Shown: positions 1 to 9,102 of the stretch, in pieces
Layout of the letters: each line of letters starts with the position of its first letter
How positions within the stretch are numbered: the stretch's first letter is position 1
Source: CAYQNU01 sp964419055
Lineage (GTDB): Bacteria; Bacteroidota; Bacteroidia; Flavobacteriales_D; Parvicellaceae
Direction of reading: 5' to 3'
DNA length: 64,000 bases
NCBI GenBank assembly: GCA_964419055.1
Contig: CAYQNU010000007.1
Span: 62,001-126,000, forward strand
Program-made: the position numbers and the translations under genes
The notes under the pieces: generated by a model
What the model saw: only the letters and a program-made list of their open reading frames with translations
What the model was told of the DNA's origin: nothing
Databases searched by the model: none

Positions 1-480
1 AATAAAATTGCACCCATATTGATCTCTATAGGCATCACACATTTTTACCCCAGCTATTTTGGCAATGGCATAAGGTTCATTCGTAGGCTCCAATAATCCA
101 GTCAGCAAATACGCTTCTTTGATAGGTTGAGGAGCCATTTTTGGATAAATACAAGACGAACCCAAAAACAACAATTTGGTTACTTTATGTAAATAGGAAG
201 CGTGAATGATGTTGCTTTCCATCATCAAATTTTGGTAGATAAAATCTGCTTTATATTGATTGTTGGCATGGATGCCTCCAACTTTGGCAGCCGCCAAAAA
301 AACGTAAGCTGGTTTTTCGGAAGCAAAAAAGTCATTCACCGCTGCTTGATTGCACAAATCTAATTCACTAGACCGCTTAAAAACTAAGTTCGTAAACCCA
401 TTTTCCTTAAGTTTTCTAACTATCGCAGACCCCACCATCCCGTTGTGACCTGCTATGTATATTTTATCTTGTGGATTCAT
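1..480 (-). CDS. fcl: GDP-L-fucose synthase, 3' end beyond window
   Basis: NADPH-dependent epimerase/reductase that converts GDP-4-keto-6-deoxymannose to GDP-L-fucose in the cytoplasm. Only the first 160 residues are present; the reading frame stays open to the window edge. The Rossmann glycine motif GHNGMVG is at residues 11-17. The catalytic Ser-Tyr-Lys set of the extended SDR family is visible as GSSC (S108), then Y137 and K141 in YAIAK. The ATG at 480 gives the usual N-terminus for this family. The next gene on the same strand is gmd, which makes the substrate, so the two form a GDP-fucose pathway pair separated by about 130 bases. Confidence 0.93.
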   Translation of the reverse strand, partial: MNPQDKIYIAGHNGMVGSAIVRKLKENGFTNLVFKRSSELDLCNQAAVNDFFASEKPAYVFLAAAKVGGIHANNQYKADFIYQNLMMESNIIHASYLHKVTKLLFLGSSCIYPKMAPQPIKEAYLLTGLLEPTNEPYAIAKIAGVKMCDAYRDQYGCNFI

Positions 481-608
481 TTTATGTTAGATACTAGCTA
501 TTAGAAGCTATATACTAGATATTATTTTTTAGATTTTTTAGAAGGCTATAAAGATTAGTTGTTAGATTTCTTTTGTCTAGCATCTAATATCTATCGTCTA
601 GCATCTTT
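481..608. repeat. AT-rich spacer with short repeated TAG/CTAG words
   Basis: The spacer between fcl and gmd is built from near-repeats of the words TACTAG, CTAGCATCT and AGATATTA. TCTAGCATCT occurs exactly twice, at 576-585 and 597-606. No gene or clear hairpin is visible. It looks like low-complexity intergenic filler, and a regulatory role is not supported. Confidence 0.4.
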
Positions 609-1694
609 TTATTCAAAATAATTAAAAACTTTATGTCCACCTTCTTTCAAATATTGATCACGTTGGAATAATTTCAAATCACTTTGTACCATATCTTTTA
701 CCAATGCAGCCAAATCATATTTGTGTTTCCATCCCAATTCGCGTTCGGCCTTAGCTGGATTTCCGATTAATAATTCTACTTCAGTAGGTCTAAAATACTT
801 TGGATCTACTTCAACAATAATTTCGTTAGTGGCTACATTTATTCCTTTTTCGTTTACGCCTTCTCCTTCCCAACGTATAGTAATGCCTAATTCGCCAAAT
901 GCCAAATCAACAAATTTTCTAACGGTATTGGTTACACCGGTAGCTAAAACATAATCATCTGCTTTTTCTTGTTGCAACATCAAATACATTCCTTCAATAT
1001 AATCTTTGGCGTGTCCCCAATCCCGTTGTGCATCCAAGTTGCCAAGGAATAATTTCTTTTGCAATCCTAATGATATTTTAGCAGCTGCACGAGTTATTTT
1101 TCGGGTTACAAAAGTCTCCCCTCTAATGGGGCTTTCGTGATTAAATAATATGCCATTACAAGCATACATGCCATAGGCTTCACGATAATTTTTAACAATC
1201 CAATACCCATATAATTTAGCTACTGCATAAGGGCTGCGAGGATAAAAAGGGGTGGTTTCTGATTGAGGCACTTCTTGCACCAATCCATACAACTCAGAAG
1301 TAGAAGCTTGATAAAATTTGGTTTTTTGAGTCAATCCCAAAATACGAATGGCTTCTAAAATTCTTAGGGTACCCAACGCATCAGAATTGGCAGTATATTC
1401 AGGAGTTTCAAAAGAAACCATTACATGCGATTGAGCTGCTAAATTGTATATTTCATCGGGTTGAACTTCTTGAATAATTCGAATAAGATTGGTGCTATCG
1501 GTCAAATCACCGTAGTGTAATTTTAGCTTAACCCCTTCTTCATGTAAATCTTGGTAAAGATGGTCAATTCGGTCGGTATTAAACATCGAAGATCTGCGTT
1601 TGATGCCGTGTACTTCATAACCTTTTTTGAGTAAAAACTCAGCTAAATAAGCTCCGTCTTGTCCCGTAATTCCTGTAATTAAGGCTTTTTTCAT
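609..1694 (-). CDS. gmd: GDP-mannose 4,6-dehydratase
   Basis: Extended-SDR enzyme that converts GDP-D-mannose to GDP-4-dehydro-6-deoxy-D-mannose, the first committed step towards GDP-L-fucose. The protein has 361 residues, a normal family length. The NADP-binding motif GITGQDG is at residues 8-14. The active site appears as STSE (T132, E134) and YAVAK (Y156, K160), matching the E. coli enzyme positions as I know them. The ATG at 1694 starts directly with the MKKALITG strand, so the start is secure. It lies upstream of fcl on the same strand. The products probably feed cell-surface polysaccharide or glycoprotein fucosylation. Confidence 0.96.
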   Translation of the reverse strand: MKKALITGITGQDGAYLAEFLLKKGYEVHGIKRRSSMFNTDRIDHLYQDLHEEGVKLKLHYGDLTDSTNLIRIIQEVQPDEIYNLAAQSHVMVSFETPEYTANSDALGTLRILEAIRILGLTQKTKFYQASTSELYGLVQEVPQSETTPFYPRSPYAVAKLYGYWIVKNYREAYGMYACNGILFNHESPIRGETFVTRKITRAAAKISLGLQKKLFLGNLDAQRDWGHAKDYIEGMYLMLQQEKADDYVLATGVTNTVRKFVDLAFGELGITIRWEGEGVNEKGINVATNEIIVEVDPKYFRPTEVELLIGNPAKAERELGWKHKYDLAALVKDMVQSDLKLFQRDQYLKEGGHKVFNYFE

Positions 1695-2073
1695 GTGTTG
1701 TTACGATATTGCTGTTCTAATTAAGTCGTAAAGATACGTTTTTTTTGGAAATGTAAAAATTATGTAGCGCTGCAGAAATCATAACACTGGATCAATAAAT
1801 AGCACAAGGATTTTAATTTTTATTCTTTTGAGTTCTACCATACAAATCTTTTATGTGGATGTTGAATTGCATTTATATCTAAATATTATCAAACCAATTT
1901 GGATGTTAAATACAATTTGTTTAGAGATAAATAATAGTATAGGAAGCTTTCTCTTTAAAGTAAATCGCAAATAGGGTTTTTTAATATATCCTTTAAAAAT
2001 AGATAAAAACCAGTGCCATTTTATGTACTTTAGCATTCGATTTGGAATGGTAGGAAGTAATAGTATAGCCTGA
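1695..2073. other. Intergenic region, divergent start region
   Basis: This 379-base AT-rich stretch separates the divergent gmd and glycosyltransferase genes and should hold both promoters. A sequence one base off the -7 consensus (TATCTTTA on the minus strand, 1729-1736) lies 35 bases upstream of gmd, with no matching -33 element. An open frame on the minus strand (1851-2120) has biased, low-complexity content and overlaps the start of the next gene, so I do not regard it as coding. I see no RNA gene or repeat. Confidence 0.4.
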
Positions 2074-3567
2074 ATGGAAAATGTAATTTTTGGAATTATA
2101 ACCATTTTAGTGTGCACCATAGGATTTTATTTTTCTTGGAAATATCAAGAAAAAGGAAATTACAGAGGGGCTTTGATGGTATTGGTAATAAGTGGTTTTT
2201 TGCTAAGATTGTATACCGCTTCTGATTTTTTTATTCACGAATGGGACGAACGGTATCACGCAGTTGTGGCTAAAAATCTGCTGCAACATCCCTTTCAACC
2301 CACCCTTTACAATGATCCTGTTTTACCGTATGATTACAAAAGTTGGACATCCAATTCGGTTTGGGTGCACAAACAGCCTTTGCCTTTATGGTCTATGGCC
2401 ATTAGTATGTATGTTTTTGGAATGAATGAAATTGCGTTGCGTTTACCCTCTATTTTATTGTCAACTTTTACCATTTCGCTGGTATTTTCAATCGGTTCGT
2501 TTTTTTATTCTAAACGGACTGCTTTTTTAGCCGCTTTTTTTGTGTCAATAAATGGACTCATAATTGAGCTCACAGGAGGGAGGGTAGCCACCGATCATTA
2601 CGATGTTTTCTTTTTGTTTTTTATTACTTTGTCGGTTTATTTTAGTATTCGTTTTGTGCATCATAATAACATTTGGTATACCCTTTTGGTTGGGTTAAGT
2701 ATGGGAATGGCTATTCTCACTAAATGGTTGCCGGCATTGATTGTAATTCCAATATGGTTTTTTATTGCACTCGATTCCAAAAAATATTCATTAACTCAAA
2801 TAGCTGGGCACTTTCTTATTATAATCACGGCTTCCATCATTGTATTTCTGCCTTGGCAATTGTATATTTTTGATGCGTTTCCTTTGGAGGCACATTGGGA
2901 ATCGTCTTATAATTTTAAACATATTACTGAAGTATTAGAAGAGCGAGAAGGTTCGTGGTTTTTCTTTATAAACCAACTGAGAATTAATTATGGTGAACTC
3001 ATTTATTTGCCATTAATTTGGTTTGGTTGGAGGGTGTATAAAAGCCCTAAAGAATTCAAAAAATGGGCAATATTGGTTTGGATAGTACTACCTCTAGTCT
3101 TTTTTTCGTTGGTTCAAACCAAAATGCAAGCATATATTTTGTTTACCAGCCCTGCTTTATTTATGATAACCGCTGAATTTTATTTCTGGGTGAACGAAAA
3201 AAGTAAATCATCTTCATGGAAAGGCTTATATTATGTTGTAATGATTTTGTTGCTGGTTTTACCCATAAGGTATTCCATTGAAAGAATAAAACCATTTGAA
3301 GTAACCTCACGAAATCCGCAATGGGCAAAAGATCTCAGAGTTTTAGGTGATGAAAACCTTCAAAAAGCAGTATTATTTAACTATAAAAGGCCCATTGAAG
3401 CTATGTTTTATACAGACTTAACGGCCTATTCTGAAATACCGAATATGAATACCATTGTTGAGCTTCAACAAAAAGGGTATAGAATTTTGATTAATAATGA
3501 TGGAACACTTTCAAATGAATTGCTCAACCTAAAAGGAATACAATGGGTTGTTTTAAGTTCAGAATAA
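2074..3567 (+). CDS. GT39/ArnT-like membrane glycosyltransferase
   Basis: Polytopic membrane protein of 497 residues resembling the GT-C superfamily (PMT/ArnT/GT39), which moves sugars from polyprenyl-phosphate donors to periplasmic acceptors. A first membrane helix covers residues 4-21. The acidic pair D58-E59 in HEWDERYHA, in the first periplasmic loop, is the expected catalytic or metal-binding signature. Roughly ten hydrophobic segments follow to about residue 400, then a soluble tail of about 100 residues. The donor and acceptor cannot be read from the sequence. Proximity to the GDP-fucose genes suggests glycan assembly, but it lies on the other strand. The ATG at 2074 leads straight into the first membrane helix. 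Confidence 0.85.
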   Translation: MENVIFGIITILVCTIGFYFSWKYQEKGNYRGALMVLVISGFLLRLYTASDFFIHEWDERYHAVVAKNLLQHPFQPTLYNDPVLPYDYKSWTSNSVWVHKQPLPLWSMAISMYVFGMNEIALRLPSILLSTFTISLVFSIGSFFYSKRTAFLAAFFVSINGLIIELTGGRVATDHYDVFFLFFITLSVYFSIRFVHHNNIWYTLLVGLSMGMAILTKWLPALIVIPIWFFIALDSKKYSLTQIAGHFLIIITASIIVFLPWQLYIFDAFPLEAHWESSYNFKHITEVLEEREGSWFFFINQLRINYGELIYLPLIWFGWRVYKSPKEFKKWAILVWIVLPLVFFSLVQTKMQAYILFTSPALFMITAEFYFWVNEKSKSSSWKGLYYVVMILLLVLPIRYSIERIKPFEVTSRNPQWAKDLRVLGDENLQKAVLFNYKRPIEAMFYTDLTAYSEIPNMNTIVELQQKGYRILINNDGTLSNELLNLKGIQWVVLSSE

Positions 3568-3600
3568 TAAACAATCGAATATTCAGATTAATATGCTAAA

Positions 3601-4236
3601 TCACGGAAATAAACTCCAAACCGTTGGTTTTTCTTGCAAGGGATGAGCAATGAGCCTATCATTGGCTAAATTCAATTGATTATTATGCAGCCATTCCTTT
3701 TCGTAGGAAGGTGCAATGATGAGCGGCATTCGCTTTTTGCTGTTGTGTATTGTACTCATCAGGCTATTTGCTTCGGTAGTTATTATGGTGTAGGTTTGCA
3801 ACAATTCCCGATTGGTTGGATGAATCCATTCACTCCACAAACCAGCAAAACCAAATGCTTCTTGGTCGGGTAATTCAATTTGGTATTTTAGTTTAGACTT
3901 ACCTTTGGGGTCCAACCATTGCCATTCAAAAAAAGCATCGGCCAATATCAAACAGCGCTGGTGTGTTACATTTTTGAAAGAAGGTTTTTCGGATAGGGTT
4001 TCCCATCGGGCATTCAACGTATGTTGTCTTAATGAAACATCCGAAGCCCAAGAGGGTAATAAGCCCCATCTAAAATGTTGAATCCAATCAGAGTGCGTAT
4101 TGGTAATGATAGGGGTTGAAGGAAAATCGAAGCCGTTAAATATTTGTGCGCTAAAAAGTTGAGGAGTTTTTAAAGTTGCTTTAAACCGTTTTTCTAATTC
4201 TAAAGCCGTTTTGGATTGTTGGGTATGGAAACACAT
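3601..4236 (-). CDS. SRAP/YedK-family abasic-site protein
   Basis: SOS response-associated peptidase family protein (HMCES/YedK type), which shields abasic sites in single-stranded DNA by a covalent link through Cys2. The conserved residues are visible: C2 directly after the start methionine, N75 in NARWET, E104 in DAFFEWQW, and H164 in IHNSKKRMP. The 211-residue length is normal. Because Cys2 must become N-terminal after methionine removal, the ATG at 4236 is fixed. The gene follows the 465-residue coiled-coil gene with a 6-nt gap, so the two are probably co-transcribed, although the functional link is unclear. Confidence 0.93.
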   Translation of the reverse strand: MCFHTQQSKTALELEKRFKATLKTPQLFSAQIFNGFDFPSTPIITNTHSDWIQHFRWGLLPSWASDVSLRQHTLNARWETLSEKPSFKNVTHQRCLILADAFFEWQWLDPKGKSKLKYQIELPDQEAFGFAGLWSEWIHPTNRELLQTYTIITTEANSLMSTIHNSKKRMPLIIAPSYEKEWLHNNQLNLANDRLIAHPLQEKPTVWSLFP

Positions 4237-4242
4237 AATTAT

Positions 4243-5640
4243 TTAAAATATCCATCTCAACAATTGAAACATACCAATTACAAAAGCGGCAATACTTACC
4301 CATCTAATGGTATTGAATAGTTGTTCGGTTTCTTTATTTCCTGATAATTCAGCGTTTTTTATTTTCTTTTGAAGCTCAGTCAATCGTATCAAGGTAATAC
4401 CACCTAATATTACTCCAGCAATTGCAATAAAAAAGGCCGAAAGACCTAATGCAACAAAGGCTAAAACTCGTGTAGATTTTAAATCATTTAATACCGCTTC
4501 TTTGCTCTTCCTTTTTACTTCCAATTCTTCTGAAATCTTTTTCAAGCGCACTTTTTTTTCTAATTCAGCTTGTTTTTCGACTTCTTTTTTTCTCAGAATT
4601 TCCAATTGGCGAGCTACTTCCTCTTTTGATTGAGTGTAGTTATTATTTGAAGTGGGCTCTGTTATTTTCTCTGTTTTAGGAACCTCTTGCGTTACCTCCG
4701 GAAAAGGAACAACGCACTCTTCAATTCGATAAATTTTTTGGAGACCGTATTTTTCAAAAAAAGAATTGTGCAAGGCAACGTATTCTTCTTTTGTTGCTTT
4801 ATATCCGTTATAAAAATTGCTGGCATTGATGCTTTGAATCTCCTTTTTTATAATTGCCATAATTTGATCATAAGAAACAGGAGTTTCTTTTTTCAACGGT
4901 TCATCAAATTCAAAGGCATCAACTTTTAATTCATCATCAAGATGTTCATCAAAAACAACCGCCTTGATAGGAGGAGCTTCTTCTATTTCCACGGTTTCTT
5001 TTTCTACTTCAACAAGAGGTTCTTTCAATTTATGCAATCCATATTTTTGTCGAATATGATTGGTAATTTCAAAGAATTCTTTTTCTGTATAAGCAGCCAA
5101 TCCTTGAATTCTTCTAGCATTTACAGCCAATTGCAATTCTTTACTTACAAAAGCAATCTTTTCCTCTATGGTTATTTGAGGCGTTGTTTGATTATTAGCC
5201 TTAATGATTTCTGCTTCCCGTTCTTTACTGTCGGGATAATTTGTATTCTTTACTCCTGTTTTATTGGCGTTTTCAAAATTGCGATTGGTTTCCTCAAAAC
5301 TCACTTCCTTTTTTTCGAAAGTTGATGTGCCAAAAGTATTCGCATCGAAATTCCTATCTACTTCTTCCTTGCGTTCAAAAAACTCCCTTCTGTCTTCAAA
5401 AACGGGACGTTGAGTTTCTAGATTTCGGGTGGTATCACGGTAATCTGTAGGGGCAGTAATGATGGGTTTTCGGGCAAAATCATCTTGTTTTTGTGCAGCA
5501 ACGTGATCACTTATTAATTTGTCGAGTTCATTTCGTTTTATTCCAACTTTTTTACCCAAATCACTCAACTCAATCAACTGTCCCACAGATGGTGAACCGT
5601 TTGCCGTATATTCTTTTATTTTATGAAGAAGATTTTCCAT
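4243..5640 (-). CDS. Coiled-coil membrane protein with two 45-residue repeats
   Basis: Unrecognised protein of 465 residues. An N-terminal helical segment of about 55 residues is followed by a charged linker. Two related segments of about 45 residues come next, at roughly 160-205 and 255-300. Both contain a helix, an A(Y/T)-K-E-(E/F) word and the ending (R/F)(Q/E)KYGL. A long Lys/Glu coiled coil (about 335-390) leads to two hydrophobic helices at about 391-415 and 445-465, so the protein probably sits in the inner membrane with a large soluble N-terminal part. It precedes the SRAP gene in a likely operon. I cannot assign a function. Confidence 0.75.
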   Translation of the reverse strand: MENLLHKIKEYTANGSPSVGQLIELSDLGKKVGIKRNELDKLISDHVAAQKQDDFARKPIITAPTDYRDTTRNLETQRPVFEDRREFFERKEEVDRNFDANTFGTSTFEKKEVSFEETNRNFENANKTGVKNTNYPDSKEREAEIIKANNQTTPQITIEEKIAFVSKELQLAVNARRIQGLAAYTEKEFFEITNHIRQKYGLHKLKEPLVEVEKETVEIEEAPPIKAVVFDEHLDDELKVDAFEFDEPLKKETPVSYDQIMAIIKKEIQSINASNFYNGYKATKEEYVALHNSFFEKYGLQKIYRIEECVVPFPEVTQEVPKTEKITEPTSNNNYTQSKEEVARQLEILRKKEVEKQAELEKKVRLKKISEELEVKRKSKEAVLNDLKSTRVLAFVALGLSAFFIAIAGVILGGITLIRLTELQKKIKNAELSGNKETEQLFNTIRWVSIAAFVIGMFQLLRWIF

Positions 5641-5716
5641 TTTAGGTTGTTCGGTTATACAGTTGTTCAGTTGTTAGGTTATACAGTTGATTAGTTGTTC
5701 AGTTTGTTGTTTAAAT

Positions 5717-5770
5717 TTCGGTCACTGATCTTCGGTCACTGAGCTTGTCGAAGTGGTCGAAGTGGCCGAA
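5717..5770. repeat. REP-like intergenic repeat element
   Basis: TTCGGTCACTGA occurs twice in direct orientation (5717-5728 and 5731-5742). The second copy continues into the imperfect palindrome TCACTGAGCTTGTCGAAGTG (5737-5756), followed by a shortened echo that ends in AGTGGCCGAA. From memory, the GAGCTTGTCGAA core recurs as a dispersed intergenic sequence in many bacterial genomes, but this was not checked. Just beside it (5641-5705), GGTTATACAGTTG and GTTGTTCAGTTG are also repeated. It lies between the convergent-side end of the biotin carrier gene and the start of the 465-residue gene. Confidence 0.55.
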
Positions 5771-5803
5771 TCCCGATAATCATCAGAATCGTTTTATTGA
5801 TAG

Positions 5804-6319
5804 CTACTCAAAAGTCACCAAAATTCTACTTTTCTCCACGGTATCACCAGTAGCGATTTCAATACTTTTTATCACTCCATCAATCGGTGATTTTAGTAAG
5901 TTTTCCATTTTCATAGCTTCCAATACCACAATCGGATCGTCCTTTTTAATGGTTTGACCCACATTAACCTTTATACCCAAAACAACACCTGGCATTGGGG
6001 CTTTCAAATCATTTACTTTTTTAACTACTCCAGCACCCATTCCTAATGATTTTAGCAAATGGTCGTATTCGTCTTCTTGTTTTACTTCAAAGCTATACCC
6101 ATCAACTTTAAGCTGCATCGTTTTAGTTTCGGCATTCATGTGTAACAAACGCACATCAAATTTGCGATGACCTTTTTGTACAATTACATGTTGGTCATTG
6201 ATGCGATCAACTAATTTTAATTCTTGATGAACTCCATCCATTGAAATCATCAAAGGATTTTTGTCATTTGCCGTAAAGTTTACGGTGTTATTTACATTTA
6301 CAACCGATTTTATTTCCAT
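5804..6319 (-). CDS. Biotin carboxyl carrier protein of acyl-CoA carboxylase type
   Basis: Biotin/lipoyl attachment protein of 171 residues. The C-terminal 70 residues form the biotinyl domain: APMPG at about 107-111, then the canonical EAMKMEN with biotinyl-lysine K137, and a closing ATGDTV hairpin. The N-terminal 95 residues resemble the BT-like linker of propionyl/acetyl-CoA carboxylase alpha subunits, so this is more likely a separate carrier subunit than fatty-acid AccB or a lipoyl protein. The carboxylase partners are not in the window. The start at 6319 is divergent from the aminopeptidase gene across an 85-nt gap. Confidence 0.9.
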   Translation of the reverse strand: MEIKSVVNVNNTVNFTANDKNPLMISMDGVHQELKLVDRINDQHVIVQKGHRKFDVRLLHMNAETKTMQLKVDGYSFEVKQEDEYDHLLKSLGMGAGVVKKVNDLKAPMPGVVLGIKVNVGQTIKKDDPIVVLEAMKMENLLKSPIDGVIKSIEIATGDTVEKSRILVTFE

Positions 6320-6354
6320 ATAATTGCATTTTAAAACCTTTAATCACTTTGTGC

Positions 6355-6386
6355 TTGAAAATCATTCACTCAAACGATTATCTTTG
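6355..6386 (+). promoter_or_regulatory. Bacteroidetes-type promoter for M1 aminopeptidase
   Basis: TATCTTTG at 6379-6386 matches the -7 consensus TAnnTTTG exactly. A TTG at 6355-6357 lies 21 nt upstream, at the spacing expected for the -33 element. Transcription would begin near 6393, just before the ATG at 6405, which also rules out the longer upstream reading frame as coding. Confidence 0.6.
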
Positions 6387-6404
6387 TGCAAAAATAGTCA
6401 AATA

Positions 6405-9071
6405 ATGAACACATCCATTAAACTTTTACTGATAACTTCATCCCTAGTGGTGGCGAGCTGCACTACTAAAAGAAATACAGTAACTACCGAAACCACCGGT
6501 AACTCTACAACCACCGAAACCACACGTGAACCCAAAATTCAACCCGTATATAATCCTTCGGCAACGGTCTCCAACGATTTAATTCATACCAAATTAGAGG
6601 TTTCATTCAATTGGTTGAATAGACAATTGTTGGGTAAGGCCACCCTTACTTTTGAACCGTATGCTTATGGAACAGACAGTTTGATACTAGATGCCAAGGC
6701 AATGGACATCAAAAGTGTAGTGTTGTTGAACGGCACTAATCAAGAAAAACTAAACTACAAATACGATAATTGGTCGTTGAGAATTAAACTTCCAAAAACA
6801 TACAATCGTAGAGAACGTTACACGGTTTTGATTGATTATGTAGCTAATCCTGAGCGAGTGGAGCAACAAGGCAGCAGTGCTATTGCTGAAGCAAAAGGTT
6901 TGTATTTTATCAACCACGATGGTGCTGACCCTAAAAAACATCGCGAAATTTGGACCCAAGGCGAAACAGAGTCGAGTTCAACTTGGTTTCCAACTATAGA
7001 TAAACCCAATGAAAAAACTACACAAGAGATTTACATTACTGTAGAAGATAATTACCAAACCTTGTCAAACGGAGCACTGATTTCATCAACTAAAAACAGT
7101 AATGGAACCCGCACCGATTATTGGAAAATGGACTTAGCACACGCTCCTTATTTGTTTATGATGACCATCGGTGAATTTTCTATTGTTAAAGATACTTGGA
7201 AGAAAAAAGATGGATCTGTAATTGAAGTAAATTACTACGTTGAAAAACAATTTGAAGAACATGCAGGAGCTATTTTTGGAAAAACCCCAAAAATGTTAAC
7301 CTATTTTTCTGATTTATTGGGGTACGAATATCCTTGGCCTAAATACAGTCAAGTCGTGGTAAGAGATTACGTTTCGGGAGCAATGGAAAATACTTCTGCC
7401 ACCATTCATGGTGACTTTTTATACCGTACAAAAAGAGAGTTAATTGATGAAGACAATGAAAGTATCATTGCTCATGAATTGTTTCACCATTGGTTTGGTG
7501 ATTTAGTAACGTGCGAGAGCTGGGCAAACTTACCGTTGAATGAGTCTTTTGCCAATTACAGCCAGTACTTGTGGGATGAATTTGAATATGGTGATATGGA
7601 AGCAGCCAAAAATGCATACAGCGAAATGGATGGCTATTTTCTCTCATCAGAACAAGGAGGTCACGTAGATATGATTCGTTATGATTATGCCGACAAAGAA
7701 GAAATGTTTGACGGTCACTCCTACAATAAAGGTGGAAGAATTTTACACATGCTACGTACTTATATAGGGGATGAAATATTCTTCGAAGCGTTAAAAAATT
7801 ACCTACACAAAAATCAATATACAGCTACCGAAATTCACGAATTGAGAATGCAATTTGAAAAGGCAAGCGGTAAAGATTTAAACTGGTTTTTTAATCAGTG
7901 GTTTTTGGCAAGCGGTCATCCCGTGGTTACTATAGATCAAAATTATGATGCCGCAACAAAAAAACTTACGGTTTCTATAAATCAAAAACAAAATACAGAA
8001 GAATGGCCTTTATATCAACTACCCGTTCACATAGATATTTATGTAAATGGAGAAACTAAACGTGAATTAGTATGGGTAAAAAATGAATTGAATACATTTG
8101 AATTTAACTTGTCGGGTGCACCTGACTTAGTTAACGTAGACGCAACAAAAACCACCCTTTGGAAAAAAACAGAGAAGAAACCCACTTCGCAAATGATTTA
8201 TCAATTGAATGTGGCTCCGTTATGGTTAGACAAAAAAGAAGCGTTGGATGTGCTTGGAAAAAATTCAGATGATGCTTCTCTATATGCTATAATCAAAGCG
8301 TTGGATCACGAATTTTATGATGTAAAATTGATGGCTATGAGAAATTTAACCAAAGCCAAAGATAAGTTTCCGGATGATGTAAAAGGGAAATTGGTATCGT
8401 TAGCTAATTCAGATAAACATCCAAAAGTCAGAGCCGAAGCAGTAAAAACACTGACAAAATATTTTCCAAGCAGCATTGAATTTAATGGTGTTTTGAAAAA
8501 AGCCTTAGAGGATTCATCTTATGCCGTTTTAGGAGCTGGAATAAGTGGGTATGCAGCTACTCAAGGTGCTAAAGGTTTGGAAGTAGCCAAAAAATATGAA
8601 AACGTTGAAAACGCTTCTATCAATGCTACAATAGCTACCATCTATGCTCAATATGGAGGAAAAGACGAACACCCTTATTTCCTAAAAAATATGAACGAGC
8701 TTAATGGGTTTAATAAATTTACGTTTGTTCAACAATATTTTAAATTTGTTACGCGCCAAGATGATGAAGAAGCCGCCAAGAGTATACCTGTTTTTGAAGG
8801 ATTGATACAAGAAGATGCCATGTGGTTTGTGCGTTTGGCAGGATACCAAACTTTGGCAGGTATGCAAAGTCATTTTGCAACACGAGTAAGTGAATTAGAC
8901 TCTAAAATTATGAGCTATCAGAAAGAAGGGGGCAAAACAACTGAAATAGCAAATCTTGAAAAAAGCAAAAATTATTGCAAAGCTCGAGAGGAAGAAATTA
9001 AAGCCAAATTAGCGACTTTCATGCAAAACGAAAAAGATGAAAATGTGTTAAAGTATTTGCCAAAAAAATAG
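6405..9071 (+). CDS. M1 family aminopeptidase, lipoprotein
   Basis: Zinc metallopeptidase of the gluzincin M1 family, predicted to remove N-terminal residues from peptides outside the inner membrane. The first 17 residues form a lipoprotein signal with the lipobox VASC. The zinc site HELFH is at residues 357-361, with the third ligand E380 in NESFANY, the exact HEXXH-X18-E spacing. The substrate-binding GAMEN motif is at about residue 325. The C-terminal third (about 600-880) contains HEAT-like helical repeats. I use the ATG at 6405 (888 residues) rather than the in-frame TTG at 6324, because the lipoprotein signal starts there and a promoter lies in between. Confidence 0.93.
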   Translation: MNTSIKLLLITSSLVVASCTTKRNTVTTETTGNSTTTETTREPKIQPVYNPSATVSNDLIHTKLEVSFNWLNRQLLGKATLTFEPYAYGTDSLILDAKAMDIKSVVLLNGTNQEKLNYKYDNWSLRIKLPKTYNRRERYTVLIDYVANPERVEQQGSSAIAEAKGLYFINHDGADPKKHREIWTQGETESSSTWFPTIDKPNEKTTQEIYITVEDNYQTLSNGALISSTKNSNGTRTDYWKMDLAHAPYLFMMTIGEFSIVKDTWKKKDGSVIEVNYYVEKQFEEHAGAIFGKTPKMLTYFSDLLGYEYPWPKYSQVVVRDYVSGAMENTSATIHGDFLYRTKRELIDEDNESIIAHELFHHWFGDLVTCESWANLPLNESFANYSQYLWDEFEYGDMEAAKNAYSEMDGYFLSSEQGGHVDMIRYDYADKEEMFDGHSYNKGGRILHMLRTYIGDEIFFEALKNYLHKNQYTATEIHELRMQFEKASGKDLNWFFNQWFLASGHPVVTIDQNYDAATKKLTVSINQKQNTEEWPLYQLPVHIDIYVNGETKRELVWVKNELNTFEFNLSGAPDLVNVDATKTTLWKKTEKKPTSQMIYQLNVAPLWLDKKEALDVLGKNSDDASLYAIIKALDHEFYDVKLMAMRNLTKAKDKFPDDVKGKLVSLANSDKHPKVRAEAVKTLTKYFPSSIEFNGVLKKALEDSSYAVLGAGISGYAATQGAKGLEVAKKYENVENASINATIATIYAQYGGKDEHPYFLKNMNELNGFNKFTFVQQYFKFVTRQDDEEAAKSIPVFEGLIQEDAMWFVRLAGYQTLAGMQSHFATRVSELDSKIMSYQKEGGKTTEIANLEKSKNYCKAREEEIKAKLATFMQNEKDENVLKYLPKK

Positions 9072-9102
9072 TCATAAGTGTAATTGAATTTCTTTTTTAG
9101 TT

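Noticed and set aside
1851..2120. Small minus-strand gene before the glycosyltransferase
   Set aside because: It overlaps the coding start of the neighbouring gene, has biased composition and shows no recognisable protein feature.
6324..6404. N-terminal extension of the M1 aminopeptidase
   Set aside because: It begins with TTG, contains the promoter -7 box, and would hide the lipoprotein signal that starts at 6405.
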